This document shows, in pieces, positions 32,017-40,556 of a stretch of DNA of 64,000 bases. Location: contig NZ_CP127409.1 in assembly GCF_030291135.1 (NCBI RefSeq), forward strand, positions 1,054,001 to 1,118,000, given 5' to 3'. The stretch is from Rhodanobacter thiooxydans (GTDB taxonomy: Bacteria; Pseudomonadota; Gammaproteobacteria; Xanthomonadales; Rhodanobacteraceae). The position numbers were made by a program, and so were the translations under genes. The notes under the pieces are model-generated. The model was not told the DNA's origin and ran no database searches. It was given only the letters and a program-made list of their open reading frames with translations. Numbering within the stretch: the first letter of the stretch is position 1; each line of letters starts with the position of its first letter.

Positions 32017-33195
32017 GTGAAAGTGGACGTGTTGATCATCGGCGCCGGCGCCGCGGGCCTGATGTGCGCGATCGCCGCCGGCCAGCGTGGCCGCCGCGTG
32101 CTGGTGGTCGACCACGCCAACAAGGTCGGCAAGAAAATCCTGATGTCCGGCGGCGGGCGTTGCAACTTCACCAACATGGGCGCGACGCCGGCGAACTACC
32201 TGTCGGCCAACCCGCATTTTGCCAAGTCCGCGCTGGCGCGCTACACGCCGTGGGATTTCATCGCGCTGGTCGAGAAGCACCGCATCGCCTACCACGAGAA
32301 GGAACTGGGCCAGCTGTTCTGTGACGACTCGTCGAAGCAGATCGTGCGCATGCTGCTGGACGAATGTGTCGCCGCTGGCGTCACGGTGGAGGCGAGCTGC
32401 GGCGTGCAGCACGTGCGCAAGACGCCGGAAGGCTTCGCCGTACACACCGCGCGCGGCGAAGTGCACGCTGAATCGCTGGTGGTCGCCAGCGGCGGCCTGT
32501 CGATCCCCAGCATGGGCGCCAGCGACTTCGGCTACGAACTGGCGCGGCAGTTCGGCCACGCCGTGCTGCCCACGCGCGCAGGCCTGGTGCCGCTGACCCT
32601 GAGCGGCAAGCACCAGGAGCACTACCAGGATCTTGCCGGCGTGGCGCTGCCCGTGGTGGAGACGCGGGTCGGCAAGCAGGGTTTCCGCGCCGGCCTGCTG
32701 TTCACCCATCGCGGGATCAGTGGCCCGGCGATCCTGCAGATTTCCTCATACTGGCAGCCGGGCGACGACCTGCGCATCGACCTGCTGCCGGATCTCGACA
32801 TCGGTGCGTACCTGGTCGAACAACGCACGGCGCGGCCGCTGGCGGAGCTGAAGACCGTGCTCGGCGAGGTGCTGCCGAAGCGCCTGGCGCAACGCCTGTG
32901 CGAGCAATGGTTCGACCATCGGCCAATGCGCCAGTACCGCGAGGCCGAACTGGTGCAGTTCGGCGCGCAGCTCAACGCGTGGCCGATCACCGCCAGCGGC
33001 ACCGAAGGCTACCGCACCGCCGAAGTCACCCTGGGCGGTGTCGATACCGACGGACTCTCCTCCAGCACCATGCAATCGAAGCGGGTGCCGGGGCTGTACT
33101 TCATTGGCGAGGTGGTCGACGTCACCGGCTGGCTCGGCGGCTACAACTTCCAGTGGGCGTGGGCTTCGGGGCAGGCGGCGGGGCAGGTGGCCTGA
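32017..33195 (+). CDS. HI0933/YhiN family flavoprotein
   Basis: The 392-residue protein starts at GTG with GAGGAT nine bases upstream. The FAD-binding Rossmann motif VDVLIIGAGAAGLMCAIAAG (residues 3-22) is followed by KVGKKILMSGGGRCNFTN (about 38-55), the hallmark of the HI0933/YhiN family. C-terminal GLYFIGEVVDVTGWLGGYNFQWAW is also conserved and closes the FAD site. Members are annotated as aminoacetone oxidase-like or BaiN-type reductases. The reaction here is not known. Length is normal. The yajQ gene is divergent. Confidence 0.9.
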   Translation: MKVDVLIIGAGAAGLMCAIAAGQRGRRVLVVDHANKVGKKILMSGGGRCNFTNMGATPANYLSANPHFAKSALARYTPWDFIALVEKHRIAYHEKELGQLFCDDSSKQIVRMLLDECVAAGVTVEASCGVQHVRKTPEGFAVHTARGEVHAESLVVASGGLSIPSMGASDFGYELARQFGHAVLPTRAGLVPLTLSGKHQEHYQDLAGVALPVVETRVGKQGFRAGLLFTHRGISGPAILQISSYWQPGDDLRIDLLPDLDIGAYLVEQRTARPLAELKTVLGEVLPKRLAQRLCEQWFDHRPMRQYREAELVQFGAQLNAWPITASGTEGYRTAEVTLGGVDTDGLSSSTMQSKRVPGLYFIGEVVDVTGWLGGYNFQWAWASGQAAGQVA

Positions 33196-33279
33196 GGCTC
33201 ACCGCGCACGGTGGATTTCGCATGGATTGAATATCCCGCGTGCTTCACTGGGTGCCGGTTTCGGCATGAGGACACCTGC

Positions 33280-34164
33280 ATGAAAGTCGGGTTCATCGGT
33301 CTCGGTGCGATGGGCAGCGCGATGGCCAGCAACCTGCTGGCGGTCGGCCACACGTTGACGGTGTGGAACCGTTCCGTCGCGGCCACCGAGCCGCTGGCCT
33401 CGCTGGGTGCCCGGGTCGCGCGCAGCGCCGACCGCGCTGCGCAGGGTGAGGTGCTGTGCAGCATGCTGGCGAACGACCAGGCGGTGCGCGAGGTGTTCCT
33501 CGATGGCGGCCTGCTCGATGCGATGGATCGCGGCACCGTGCACGTCAACCACGCCACCATCTCGGTGGCGCTGGCGCAGGAACTGGCCGCGGAACACGCG
33601 AAGCGTGGGCTGGAGTACGTCGCCGCGCCGGTGTTCGGCCGTCCGGACATGGCCGCCGCGGCGACATTGAATATCGTCGTGGCGGGCAAGCCCGCCGCCA
33701 TCGAACGCGTGCGGCCGCTGCTGGAGGCGATGGGCAGCAGGCTGTGGCCGTTGGGCGAGGCGCCGGAGCGCGCGAACGTGGCGAAGATCGCCGGCAACTT
33801 CATGCTGGCGGCGGCGATCGAAAGCATGGCCGAAGCCACCGCGCTGACCCGCGCCCACGGCGTCAGCGCGGCGGACTTTCTCGACGTGATGACGAGTACC
33901 CTGTTCGCCGCGCCGGCCTATCAGGGCTACGGCAAGTTGATCGCCGAGCAGCGCTTCAAGCCGGCCGGGTTCGCCTTGCCGCTGGGTTACAAGGACGTGG
34001 GGCTGGCGCTGTCCGCGGCGGAGGCGCAGCGCGTGCCGCTGCCGTTCGCCGGCGTGCTGCGCGACGCCATGCTGGAGGCGCTGGCCGCCGGCGATGCGGA
34101 GCTGGACTGGTCGGCGCTGGCGCTGGTCGCTGCGCGCCGGGCGCATCTGGACGAGCGCGACTAG
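33280..34164 (+). CDS. NAD(P)-dependent oxidoreductase, 3-hydroxyisobutyrate dehydrogenase family
   Basis: This is a 294-residue beta-hydroxyacid dehydrogenase. The N-terminal dinucleotide motif is MKVGFIGLGAMGSAMASNLL, then VWNRS, whose Arg suggests NADPH preference. HVNHATISVALAQEL (about residue 90) is the substrate loop with the conserved Ser/Thr. KIAGNFMLAAAIESMAEA (about 168-185) bears the catalytic lysine. GYKDVGLALSAAEAQRVPLP follows. It could be a glyoxylate/succinic semialdehyde reductase-like enzyme. The exact substrate is unclear. It is 84 bp after the HI0933 gene on the same strand and converges on the PhzF-like gene. Confidence 0.88.
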   Translation: MKVGFIGLGAMGSAMASNLLAVGHTLTVWNRSVAATEPLASLGARVARSADRAAQGEVLCSMLANDQAVREVFLDGGLLDAMDRGTVHVNHATISVALAQELAAEHAKRGLEYVAAPVFGRPDMAAAATLNIVVAGKPAAIERVRPLLEAMGSRLWPLGEAPERANVAKIAGNFMLAAAIESMAEATALTRAHGVSAADFLDVMTSTLFAAPAYQGYGKLIAEQRFKPAGFALPLGYKDVGLALSAAEAQRVPLPFAGVLRDAMLEALAAGDAELDWSALALVAARRAHLDERD

Positions 34165-34177
34165 CCGGTGCGGCGCG

Positions 34178-35056
34178 TTACGGCGTCCACGCCAGTGCGC
34201 CGTCGATCACCGTGTGGCTGCGCCCGCCGACCCAGATCGCGTTGCCGTCGATGTGCACGATCAGTTGCGCGTCGTGGCCGATCTCGCGACCCTGGCTGAC
34301 CTTGTAGCCGCGGGCCAGCGCGCCGTGAGGTTCGGCGTGCACGATATACGCGGCGATCAGTCCGTTGGCGGCGCCGGAAGCGGGGTCCTCGACGATGCCG
34401 ACACCGGACGGAAACGCGCGCACCACCAGCCGGTAGCCGGGGTGGCTGCTTCTCGCGAACGCGCACAGCCCCATGCTGTCGCTGGCCCGGGCCAATGCGG
34501 CGATCGCCGCGTGGTCAGGTTGCCACGCACGCAGGCTCGCTTCGTCCGCCACCTCGGCCAGCCACCAGCGGCGGCCGCCGTCGACCAGCGCCGGCGGCAG
34601 CGCACCCAGCTCGATGCCGGCCAGCGTGGCTGCCAGCAGCGGGTGGGCGTCGCGGCCGGTGTCCAGTACGCGTTCACCGGGTGATTGCAGCAGCAGCTCG
34701 CGCCCGGCGCCGCTGCCCTCGACGCGGATCGGCAGCACGCCGGCACCGCATTCCTGCCACAGCAGGCCGTCACGCGGTTTCGCCAGGCCGCATTCGAGCA
34801 CCGCATGCGCGCTGCCGATGCTGGGGTGGCCGGCGAACGGGATTTCCTTGTGCGGGGTGAAGATGCGCACGCGGTAACTGGCTTTCGGGCCGGTTGGCGG
34901 CAGCAGGAAGGTGGTCTCGACCAGCGCCGTCCAGCGCGCGAAGCGCTGCATCGCCTCGGTGTCCCAGTCATCCGCGCCGAGCACCACGCCGAGGTGGTTG
35001 CCACCGCCCTGCGTGGCGGGGAAGACGTCCAGGTGCAGGTAGCGAAGCGAAGTCAT
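34178..35056 (-). CDS. PhzF family isomerase-like protein
   Basis: The 292-residue protein has the DAP-epimerase-like fold of the PhzF family. LRYLHLDVFPATQGGGNHLGVVL at the start contains the usual opening. TTFLLPP is followed by RIFTPHKEIPFAGHPSIGSAHAV (about 68-90). PSGVGIVEDPASGAANGLIAAYI (about 220-242) supplies the second active-site half. The catalytic Glu is expected near residue 44 in ALVETTF, and it is present. Despite the family name there are no other phenazine genes nearby. Most such stand-alone members have no known substrate. Confidence 0.88.
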   Translation of the reverse strand: MTSLRYLHLDVFPATQGGGNHLGVVLGADDWDTEAMQRFARWTALVETTFLLPPTGPKASYRVRIFTPHKEIPFAGHPSIGSAHAVLECGLAKPRDGLLWQECGAGVLPIRVEGSGAGRELLLQSPGERVLDTGRDAHPLLAATLAGIELGALPPALVDGGRRWWLAEVADEASLRAWQPDHAAIAALARASDSMGLCAFARSSHPGYRLVVRAFPSGVGIVEDPASGAANGLIAAYIVHAEPHGALARGYKVSQGREIGHDAQLIVHIDGNAIWVGGRSHTVIDGALAWTP

Positions 35057-35238
35057 GGCATGCGTCGGGCGACCGTCGTGGCCGCGTAAGGCGGCGAATG
35101 ATAGCTGCCTGCCACGGCTGCCGGCAGTGATCTTTCGGAATATGGCGTGACGGAAGGTGCATGAGCCGGAAAGAAAGTCGACAAGTCGCGGCAGCGGCCC
35201 CAAGATGTGTGCTTTTGTTGCCGGACGTGGAACCGCCC

Positions 35239-35844
35239 ATGCTGATCACCCTGGCCATCATCGCCATCACTTGTATTGTCTCGTTCATGGCGCTCAAGAA
35301 TGGCCGTCTGCTGAACGACCTGATCCTGTGGCCGCCGGCGATCGCCCGCCAGCGCGAATACCATCGCCTGGTGACCTATGGCCTGGTGCATGCGGACTTC
35401 GGCCACCTGCTGTTCAACATGGTCACGCTGTTCTTCTTCGGCCGGGTGATGGAGGGCTTCTTCGCCTCGCGGCTGGGTCCGTTCGGCTTCGCGCTGTTCT
35501 ACATCGGCGGCCTGGTGGTCTCGATCCTGCCGACCTACCTGAAGAACCGCAACAACCCGAACTACCGCAGCCTTGGAGCCTCCGGCGCGGTGTCGGCGGT
35601 GCTGTTCGCCTTCATCCTGCTGGCGCCGTGGTCGCGCATCATCGTGCTGGTGATCCCGATGCCGGCGATTGTCTACGCGGTGCTGTACACCGGTTATTCG
35701 ATCTACATGGACCGGCGCGGGCAGGGCAACGTCAACCACAGCGCGCACCTGTGGGGTGCGGCATACGGCGTGGTCTTCACCCTGCTGGTGGAGCCGCGGG
35801 TGCTGCCGCATTTCCTCGATGCGCTGATGCGGCCCAGCTTCTGA
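35239..35844 (+). CDS. Rhomboid family intramembrane serine protease
   Basis: This is a 201-residue protein with six predicted membrane helices. The catalytic serine lies in SLGASGAVSAVLF (GASG near residue 116), and the partner histidine in VNHSAHLWGAAYG (about 160-175). GLVHADFGHLLFNMVTLFFFG (about 52-72) is the conserved loop and helix of rhomboids. All required residues are visible. The family cleaves other membrane proteins in or near their transmembrane segments. The start was chosen for family-like length. An upstream in-frame ATG would add 26 residues without similarity. Substrate unknown. Confidence 0.92.
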   Translation: MLITLAIIAITCIVSFMALKNGRLLNDLILWPPAIARQREYHRLVTYGLVHADFGHLLFNMVTLFFFGRVMEGFFASRLGPFGFALFYIGGLVVSILPTYLKNRNNPNYRSLGASGAVSAVLFAFILLAPWSRIIVLVIPMPAIVYAVLYTGYSIYMDRRGQGNVNHSAHLWGAAYGVVFTLLVEPRVLPHFLDALMRPSF

Positions 35845-35936
35845 TGATGCACGTTTCCTGCGCTGCGTAATGCCTGCCACGGCCGGGGCGTGCATACTGG
35901 TGATGGTTCCACCGCCCACCGCAGGAGAACGCACGC

Positions 35937-36419
35937 ATGGCCATGCCCCGCAAGTCGGCCGCGAGGACATCCGCGGCAAAGAAAGCCACCGCCAGCAAGA
36001 CGCCCGCCGCGAAAACGGCTGCGAAGAAGTCCACTCCGCGCAAGGCGGCGGTGAAGAAGGTTGCCGCGAAGAAGGTCGCGACAAGGAAAACGGCGATGCG
36101 GAAACCCGCGGCCGGCAAGCTGACGGTGAAGAAGGCAACGAAGAAGCCGGTGGCGAAGAAGACTGCGACAGGCAAGGTGTTCGCGAAGAAGGTGTCCGCG
36201 AAAAAGCCGGTGGCGAAACAGGCCCCGGCCAGGCAGGTCGCAGCGGGAAAGCCGGTCACCAAGCAGCCGGCGGTCCGGTCCGTGGCCCCCTCCGTCGTTG
36301 CTGCGAAAAAACCGGCCTCACGCGAACGTCCGCCGGAGCCGGTGCCGACCCGGTACCTCAGCCAGGAAGACGCCGTGGCGAAGATCCAGGCCCTGCTGGA
36401 AGCCAAGCGGGGCGGGTGA
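35937..36419 (+). CDS. Histone H1-like Lys/Ala/Pro-rich protein
   Basis: The 160-residue protein is dominated by repeats of the KKxxAKK/KPVAKK type from residue 5 to about 125. It is extremely basic and low in complexity, like bacterial histone H1-like proteins (AlgP/Hc1 type). The last 30 residues differ (RYLSQEDAVAKIQALLEAKRG) and could be a short helical interaction domain. AGGAG sits nine bases upstream of the start. Such proteins coat or compact DNA. Repeat number usually varies between strains. It is preceded by the rhomboid gene but separated by 92 bp. Confidence 0.85.
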   Translation: MAMPRKSAARTSAAKKATASKTPAAKTAAKKSTPRKAAVKKVAAKKVATRKTAMRKPAAGKLTVKKATKKPVAKKTATGKVFAKKVSAKKPVAKQAPARQVAAGKPVTKQPAVRSVAPSVVAAKKPASRERPPEPVPTRYLSQEDAVAKIQALLEAKRGG

Positions 36420-36688
36420 GGCGGGAATCAGGTCGGCCGGATGCCCAGCCTGACTCGGTCGGGATCGGGCAACGCCGGCGGCATGCGTACCGGCATCCAG
36501 CGAAGCGAGCAGGGCCGACGCAAGGGCTGATCGCCGCCGCTCCAGTGGCCGCTTCCACGATGCGAAGCGAGGCAGGACGGCAAGACATGGCTGGCGGCTA
36601 AACGCCGGCAGGCGGCGCGGCGAAACTCAGTGCGTGTTCAAGCAACCCGGCCTAACGTGAAACTGCTACTCCCACTCGGGGACGGATC
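36420..36688. other. Intergenic segment without supported gene
   Basis: These 269 bases separate the histone-like gene from the Tyr-rich lipoprotein. No reading frame has protein-like composition with a ribosome binding site. No strong hairpin or repeat was noticed. The right end contains the promoter region and a GGGGACGG before the lipoprotein start. Confidence 0.4.
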
Positions 36689-37096
36689 ATGAAACGCCTG
36701 CTGGCCATTGTTGTCCTGATCGTCGCTGCCGCGATGCTGTCAGGCTGTTATTACGATCCGGGCTACAGCTATGTACGTGGCTCCGGCTACAGCGGCGATG
36801 CCTACTATGGCGACGGCGGCAACGCCTACTACGTGGCGCCGGGTTACTACGACGGCTATTACGGCGGTTACTACGGCTGCTGCTATGCACCTGGCGTGAG
36901 CGTGGGCGTCAGCAGCACGTGGTACGGCGGCTCGCGCTACCGGCACGACGACTATCGCTACCGCGACCATCGCGATTATCGCGGCCATGCCGGCCAGTGG
37001 CAGGGCCATCGCGACGGCCACGGTGATTATCGTGACGGCAACCGGCAGCGGCGTGGTGGCCACCGCGACCGTGATGATCGCGACGATCGCCGCTGA
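36689..37096 (+). CDS. Tyr/Gly-rich lipoprotein with basic tail
   Basis: This is a 135-residue lipoprotein: signal MKRLLAIVVLIVAAAMLSGC, so the mature N-terminus is lipidated Cys20. Residues 21-70 are a Tyr/Gly-rich low-complexity run (YYDPGYSYVRG, YYDGYYGGYYG, then CCYAP). The C-terminal 55 residues are rich in Arg, His and Asp (YRDHRDYRGHAG) with a repeated HRD pattern. I cannot name a family. Such compositions are often seen in envelope stress or structural proteins. It precedes a lipoprotein aminopeptidase gene by 21 bp, so the two could be co-transcribed. Confidence 0.75.
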   Translation: MKRLLAIVVLIVAAAMLSGCYYDPGYSYVRGSGYSGDAYYGDGGNAYYVAPGYYDGYYGGYYGCCYAPGVSVGVSSTWYGGSRYRHDDYRYRDHRDYRGHAGQWQGHRDGHGDYRDGNRQRRGGHRDRDDRDDRR

Positions 37097-37117
37097 GGCT
37101 TGAGGCACCATCGGGGG

Positions 37118-38212
37118 ATGCCCGGATTCGTGCCGCCACGCATACGCATTCCTAGGCTCATCGCCGTCGCGGCGGTGGGCCTTTTGCTGGGTGCCTGCGG
37201 CAGCCTGCGCTACTACGCGCAGGCAGTGCACGGGCAGGGCGAGCTGGTCGTGCACCGGCGTGCGATAAGCCAGCTGCTGCGCGATCCGGCCACCGACCCG
37301 CAACTCGCCGCGCGGCTGCAGCAGGCGCAGCGGGCACGCCGCTTCGCCTCGCAGCAGCTGGCCCTGCCGGACAACCGCAGCTACACCGGTTATGTCGCGC
37401 TGGATCGGCCCTACGTGGTGTGGAACGTATTCGCCACGCCGCGCTACTCGGTGCAGGCCGTGCCGCAGTGCTTCCCGGTCAGCGGCTGCGTCGCCTATCG
37501 CGGCTGGTTCAGGGAAGCCGATGCGGAGGCCGATGCGGCGCGGCTGCGCGCGCGTGGCGATGATGTCTGGATCGGCGGCGTGCCGGCGTATTCCACGCTG
37601 GGCTGGTTCGCCGATCCGATCCTGTCGAGCATGCTGCGCTGGGATGACGACGAACTGGACGGCACGATCTTCCACGAGCTGGCGCACCAGCGGATATACG
37701 TGAAGGGCGACACCGCGTTCAATGAATCCTTCGCGACCTTCGTGCAGACCGAGGGCCTGCGCGAATGGCGCCAGTCGCGTGGCCTGCCGCCGCCGGACGG
37801 GCGTGCGCGGGCAATGGACGAGGGCTTCACCCGCCTGGTGCTGGACCTGCGTACGCGCCTGGCGAGCCTGTATGCCAGCGGCGCCGACGCAGCGGCGATG
37901 GAGGCGGGCAAGCAGGGCGAGATCGCGGCGTTCCGCGTCCGCTATGCGCAGTGGCGCGAGCGCGACTGGCCGGGCGACCACCGCCACGACGCCTGGGTGG
38001 CACAGCCGATCAACAATGCGCGGCTGCTGCCGTTCGGCCTGTACGAGCGGTGGACGCCGGCATTCGCCGTGCTGTTCCAGCGAGCTGGGCGCCACTGGCC
38101 GGCGTTCTACGCCAGCGTGCGCGAACTGGCGCGCGAGCCGGAGGCGCAGCGCGAGCAGGCGCTGCAGGCGTTGGGCGGTGCGCGGCCGGCCGAAGCACCG
38201 GCCGGGCCGTGA
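37118..38212 (+). CDS. Putative zinc aminopeptidase lipoprotein (COG4324-like)
   Basis: This is a 364-residue protein with a lipoprotein signal (LIAVAAVGLLLGAC, Cys27). The zinc site is HELAH at residues 186-190 with a downstream glutamate in AFNESFATFVQTEG (about residue 203), the gluzincin-like arrangement. Other family-like parts are LRYYAQAVHGQGELV near the N-terminus and the segment around NARLLPFGLYERW. Proteins of this group are annotated as predicted aminopeptidases. The activity is little tested. It follows the Tyr-rich lipoprotein closely and converges on a cytochrome gene. Confidence 0.8.
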   Translation: MPGFVPPRIRIPRLIAVAAVGLLLGACGSLRYYAQAVHGQGELVVHRRAISQLLRDPATDPQLAARLQQAQRARRFASQQLALPDNRSYTGYVALDRPYVVWNVFATPRYSVQAVPQCFPVSGCVAYRGWFREADAEADAARLRARGDDVWIGGVPAYSTLGWFADPILSSMLRWDDDELDGTIFHELAHQRIYVKGDTAFNESFATFVQTEGLREWRQSRGLPPPDGRARAMDEGFTRLVLDLRTRLASLYASGADAAAMEAGKQGEIAAFRVRYAQWRERDWPGDHRHDAWVAQPINNARLLPFGLYERWTPAFAVLFQRAGRHWPAFYASVRELAREPEAQREQALQALGGARPAEAPAGP

Positions 38213-38223
38213 GCGGGCTGCCT

Positions 38224-39030
38224 TCAACCGCCGCTTTTGCGCCCGGCCATGTGCCGCAGGTAGGCCAGCACGGCGTCGAGGTCGGCGTCGGACAGCGCGT
38301 GCGTGTCGAACCCCTGCATCTTCGCCTGCGGCCATCGCCGCAGCGACTGCGGGTTGCGGATGAACGCGCGCAGCAGGTCGGCGCGCAGGTATTCGGTGGG
38401 ATTGTGCGGGAGGTTCAGGTCGGGGCCGAGCCGTGCGTCGCCCTGGCCGTTGAGCGTGTGGCAGGCGAAGCAGGTGTGCTGGAATACCGCGAAACCCCGC
38501 CGCACTTCGCTGTCCGGCGGCAGCGAGGAAGCGGGCAGGATCGCCGGGAAGCGTTCGGCCACGTCGGCCAGCTTGCGGATGCTGGCCAGCTGGTACGGCC
38601 ACTGTTCCGGGCCGACGCCGGCGGCCTGCGGCCGCGTCCACACCACATAGAACGGCCCGGCGCGGCCATGCCCGGGCAAGGCAGGCCACGGCCGCGCTGC
38701 CTCCTCGATCGCCAGCCAGGCTTCGCTGCCTTGCGTGTTCAGCAGCAGCGCGGCGGGTATCTCGGCGGCAAAGCCATCGCCGGCGACGAACTGCAGGTGA
38801 TCGCCGGGATGGATGCCTTCGAGCAGCGCGGCCAGCGGCACCGCGCGGAAGTGCATCGTGCGCCGGAACGCCACGTCGCCGGGCACGCTGATGGTGCGCG
38901 CGTCGCCGCGCTTGAGCAGGGTTTCGCTGTGGTAGGTGACGACGCCGTGACCGAGATCCACCTTCAGCTCGGCGGCCGTCGCGGGCAGGGCCAGGCACAG
39001 TGCGAGCAGGTACGCGGCGAGCAGCTTCAT
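38224..39030 (-). CDS. Periplasmic c-type cytochrome with extra N-terminal domain
   Basis: The 268-residue protein has a signal peptide (about residues 1-20, ending TAA). Residues 21-150 form a beta-rich domain without a heme motif, of the kind often placed beside sulfite/molybdopterin-type oxidoreductases. That resemblance is weak. The last 95 residues are a cytochrome c domain with heme-binding CFACH at 187-191 and a possible axial Met in AKMQGF (about 235). It should carry electrons in the periplasm. The start gives the only version with a signal peptide. It is a single gene, with the sRNA candidate upstream on the other strand. Confidence 0.82.
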   Translation of the reverse strand: MKLLAAYLLALCLALPATAAELKVDLGHGVVTYHSETLLKRGDARTISVPGDVAFRRTMHFRAVPLAALLEGIHPGDHLQFVAGDGFAAEIPAALLLNTQGSEAWLAIEEAARPWPALPGHGRAGPFYVVWTRPQAAGVGPEQWPYQLASIRKLADVAERFPAILPASSLPPDSEVRRGFAVFQHTCFACHTLNGQGDARLGPDLNLPHNPTEYLRADLLRAFIRNPQSLRRWPQAKMQGFDTHALSDADLDAVLAYLRHMAGRKSGG

Positions 39031-39171
39031 GGTCGATCCCTGCAGAGGTAAAGAAATTGTAGACGGCGGATGCGCGAATCGTCGCGTCCGTCCGTGGCGG
39101 CCAGCCTGTCGGAAAGCTGAACAAACATCGTCATACAGGTTGAACTCATCTGCTGCCGGCCACACTAAGCA

Positions 39172-39298
39172 CGTGTATCGCCGTGATGGCGACAGGAAGT
39201 GGCGCAATGCATCGCGTCACTGAGGGGCCGGCATTTCCTCCCCTGGATGCCGCCTGACAAACCCCATCAGTCCTCCCCTGGCTGATGGGGTTTTTTTT
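39172..39298 (+). ncRNA. Candidate small RNA with C-rich loops (sX13-like)
   Basis: A strong intrinsic terminator on the plus strand has no plus-strand gene within 1 kb upstream. Just before it lie two more hairpins. The first is 39198-39221 (AGTGGCGC/GCGTCACT, one wobble). The second is 39229-39252 (CGGCAT/ATGCCG). The second loop and the terminator loop carry the same 11 bases, TCCTCCCCTGG, which could pair with GGGGAGG-type ribosome binding sites. A -35-like TTGAAC lies at 39140-39145, with no clear -10. Three hairpins with C-rich loops recall the Xanthomonas sRNA sX13. Homology is not proven, and the 5' end is an estimate. Confidence 0.6.
39259..39298 (+). terminator. Intrinsic terminator of the candidate sRNA
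   Basis: A perfect 12-bp stem (AAACCCCATCAG / CTGATGGGGTTT) with an 11-base C-rich loop is followed by a run of T residues ending at 39298. It is one of the clearest rho-independent terminators in the window. Confidence 0.9.
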
Positions 39299-39361
39299 GT
39301 GCGGAACAAGCGGCGCGGTTCGCGTGGATAATGGCCATACCGCTCCATTCCCCGGCTCCCG

Positions 39362-40546
39362 ATGATCATCGATTCGCTGCTCGACACCGACCTGTACAAG
39401 TTCTCGATGATGCAGGTGGTGCTGCACCAGTACCCGGCCGCCCAGGTCGAGTACCGCTTCAAGTGCCGCACGCCCGGCATCGACCTGGTGCCGTACATCG
39501 ACGAGATCCGCACCGAGCTGAAAGCCCTGTGCCAGCTTCGCTTCGCGCCGGACGAGCTCGACTACCTGCGCACGTGGCGCTTCATCAAGAGCGATTTCGT
39601 GGATTTCCTGGGGCTGTTCCAGCTCAACGAGAAGTACGTGGAGATCGCACCGGCCGCGGCAGGCAACGGCGAGATCGAGATCCGCATCTGCGGGCCGTGG
39701 CTGCACACCATCCTGTTCGAGGTGCCGCTGCTGGCGATCATCAACGAGGTGTACTTCCGCAACACCAGCGGTGGCCTCGACCTTGCCGAGGGGCGCCGGC
39801 GGCTGCTGGCGAAGATCGAACTGCTGCGTGACACGCCGGACTACGCCGGCTGCAAGATCGCCGACTACGGCACGCGCCGGCGCTACTCGCGGGTATGGCA
39901 GGAAAAGGTGGTGACCCTGCTGCGCGAGGGGCTGGGCGAGCAACTGGCCGGCACCAGCAACGTGTGGCTGGCGCGCAAGCTCGACCTGACCCCACTGGGT
40001 ACGCTGGCGCACGAATACCTGCAGGCGCACCAGGCGCTGGGACCGCGCCTGCGCGACTCGCAGGTGGCCGCGCTGGAGGCGTGGGCGAAGGAATATCGCG
40101 GCGACCTCGGCATCGCGTTGTCGGACGTGTACGGGCTGGAGGCGTTCCTGCGCGATTTCGACATGTACTTCTGCAAGCTGTTCGACGGCACCCGCCACGA
40201 TTCCGGCGACCCGTTCGCCTGGGGCGAGAAGGTGCTGGCACATTACGGCGCGAACCGCGTCGATCCGCGCAGCAAGGTACTGGTGTTCAGCGACGGTCTG
40301 GACATCCCGCGGGTGATGCAGCTGTATGCGCACTTCCGCGGCCGCTGCCAGCTCGCGTTCGGCGTGGGCACCAACCTCACCAACGATGTGGGGCCCGCGC
40401 CTCTCAACATCGTGATCAAGATGATCCGCTGCAACGGCCAGCCGGTGGCCAAGCTCAGCGATTCGCCGGGCAAGAACATGTGCGAGGACGAGGCCTACGT
40501 GGCGTATCTGCGGAAGGTGTTCGACATCCCTGCCACGCAGGAGTAA
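39362..40546 (+). CDS. pncB: Nicotinate phosphoribosyltransferase
   Basis: This is a 394-residue enzyme of NAD salvage, converting nicotinate and PRPP to nicotinate mononucleotide with ATP hydrolysis. The family opening [17 protein letters not shown] is at residues 4-20. YGTRRRYS (about 169) carries the phosphoribosyl-binding arginines. The block [15 protein letters not shown] (about 278-292) and [10 protein letters not shown] (about 339-348) are further signatures. The regulatory active-site His is present in the TRRRYS/RHD region as expected. It lies just after the sRNA terminator. A pnuC gene at the right end of the window also serves pyridine-type precursors. Confidence 0.95.
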   Translation: MIIDSLLDTDLYKFSMMQVVLHQYPAAQVEYRFKCRTPGIDLVPYIDEIRTELKALCQLRFAPDELDYLRTWRFIKSDFVDFLGLFQLNEKYVEIAPAAAGNGEIEIRICGPWLHTILFEVPLLAIINEVYFRNTSGGLDLAEGRRRLLAKIELLRDTPDYAGCKIADYGTRRRYSRVWQEKVVTLLREGLGEQLAGTSNVWLARKLDLTPLGTLAHEYLQAHQALGPRLRDSQVAALEAWAKEYRGDLGIALSDVYGLEAFLRDFDMYFCKLFDGTRHDSGDPFAWGEKVLAHYGANRVDPRSKVLVFSDGLDIPRVMQLYAHFRGRCQLAFGVGTNLTNDVGPAPLNIVIKMIRCNGQPVAKLSDSPGKNMCEDEAYVAYLRKVFDIPATQE

Positions 40547-40556
40547 GCGTGCATCC

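Noticed and set aside
34178-35056. PhzF-like gene as part of a phenazine cluster
   Set aside because: No other phenazine biosynthesis gene is near; stand-alone PhzF-like proteins are widespread.
36740-39124. A 794-codon minus-strand frame over the lipoprotein and aminopeptidase genes
   Set aside because: It is the complement of real genes; only the cytochrome gene at 38224-39030, in a different frame, is credible on that strand.
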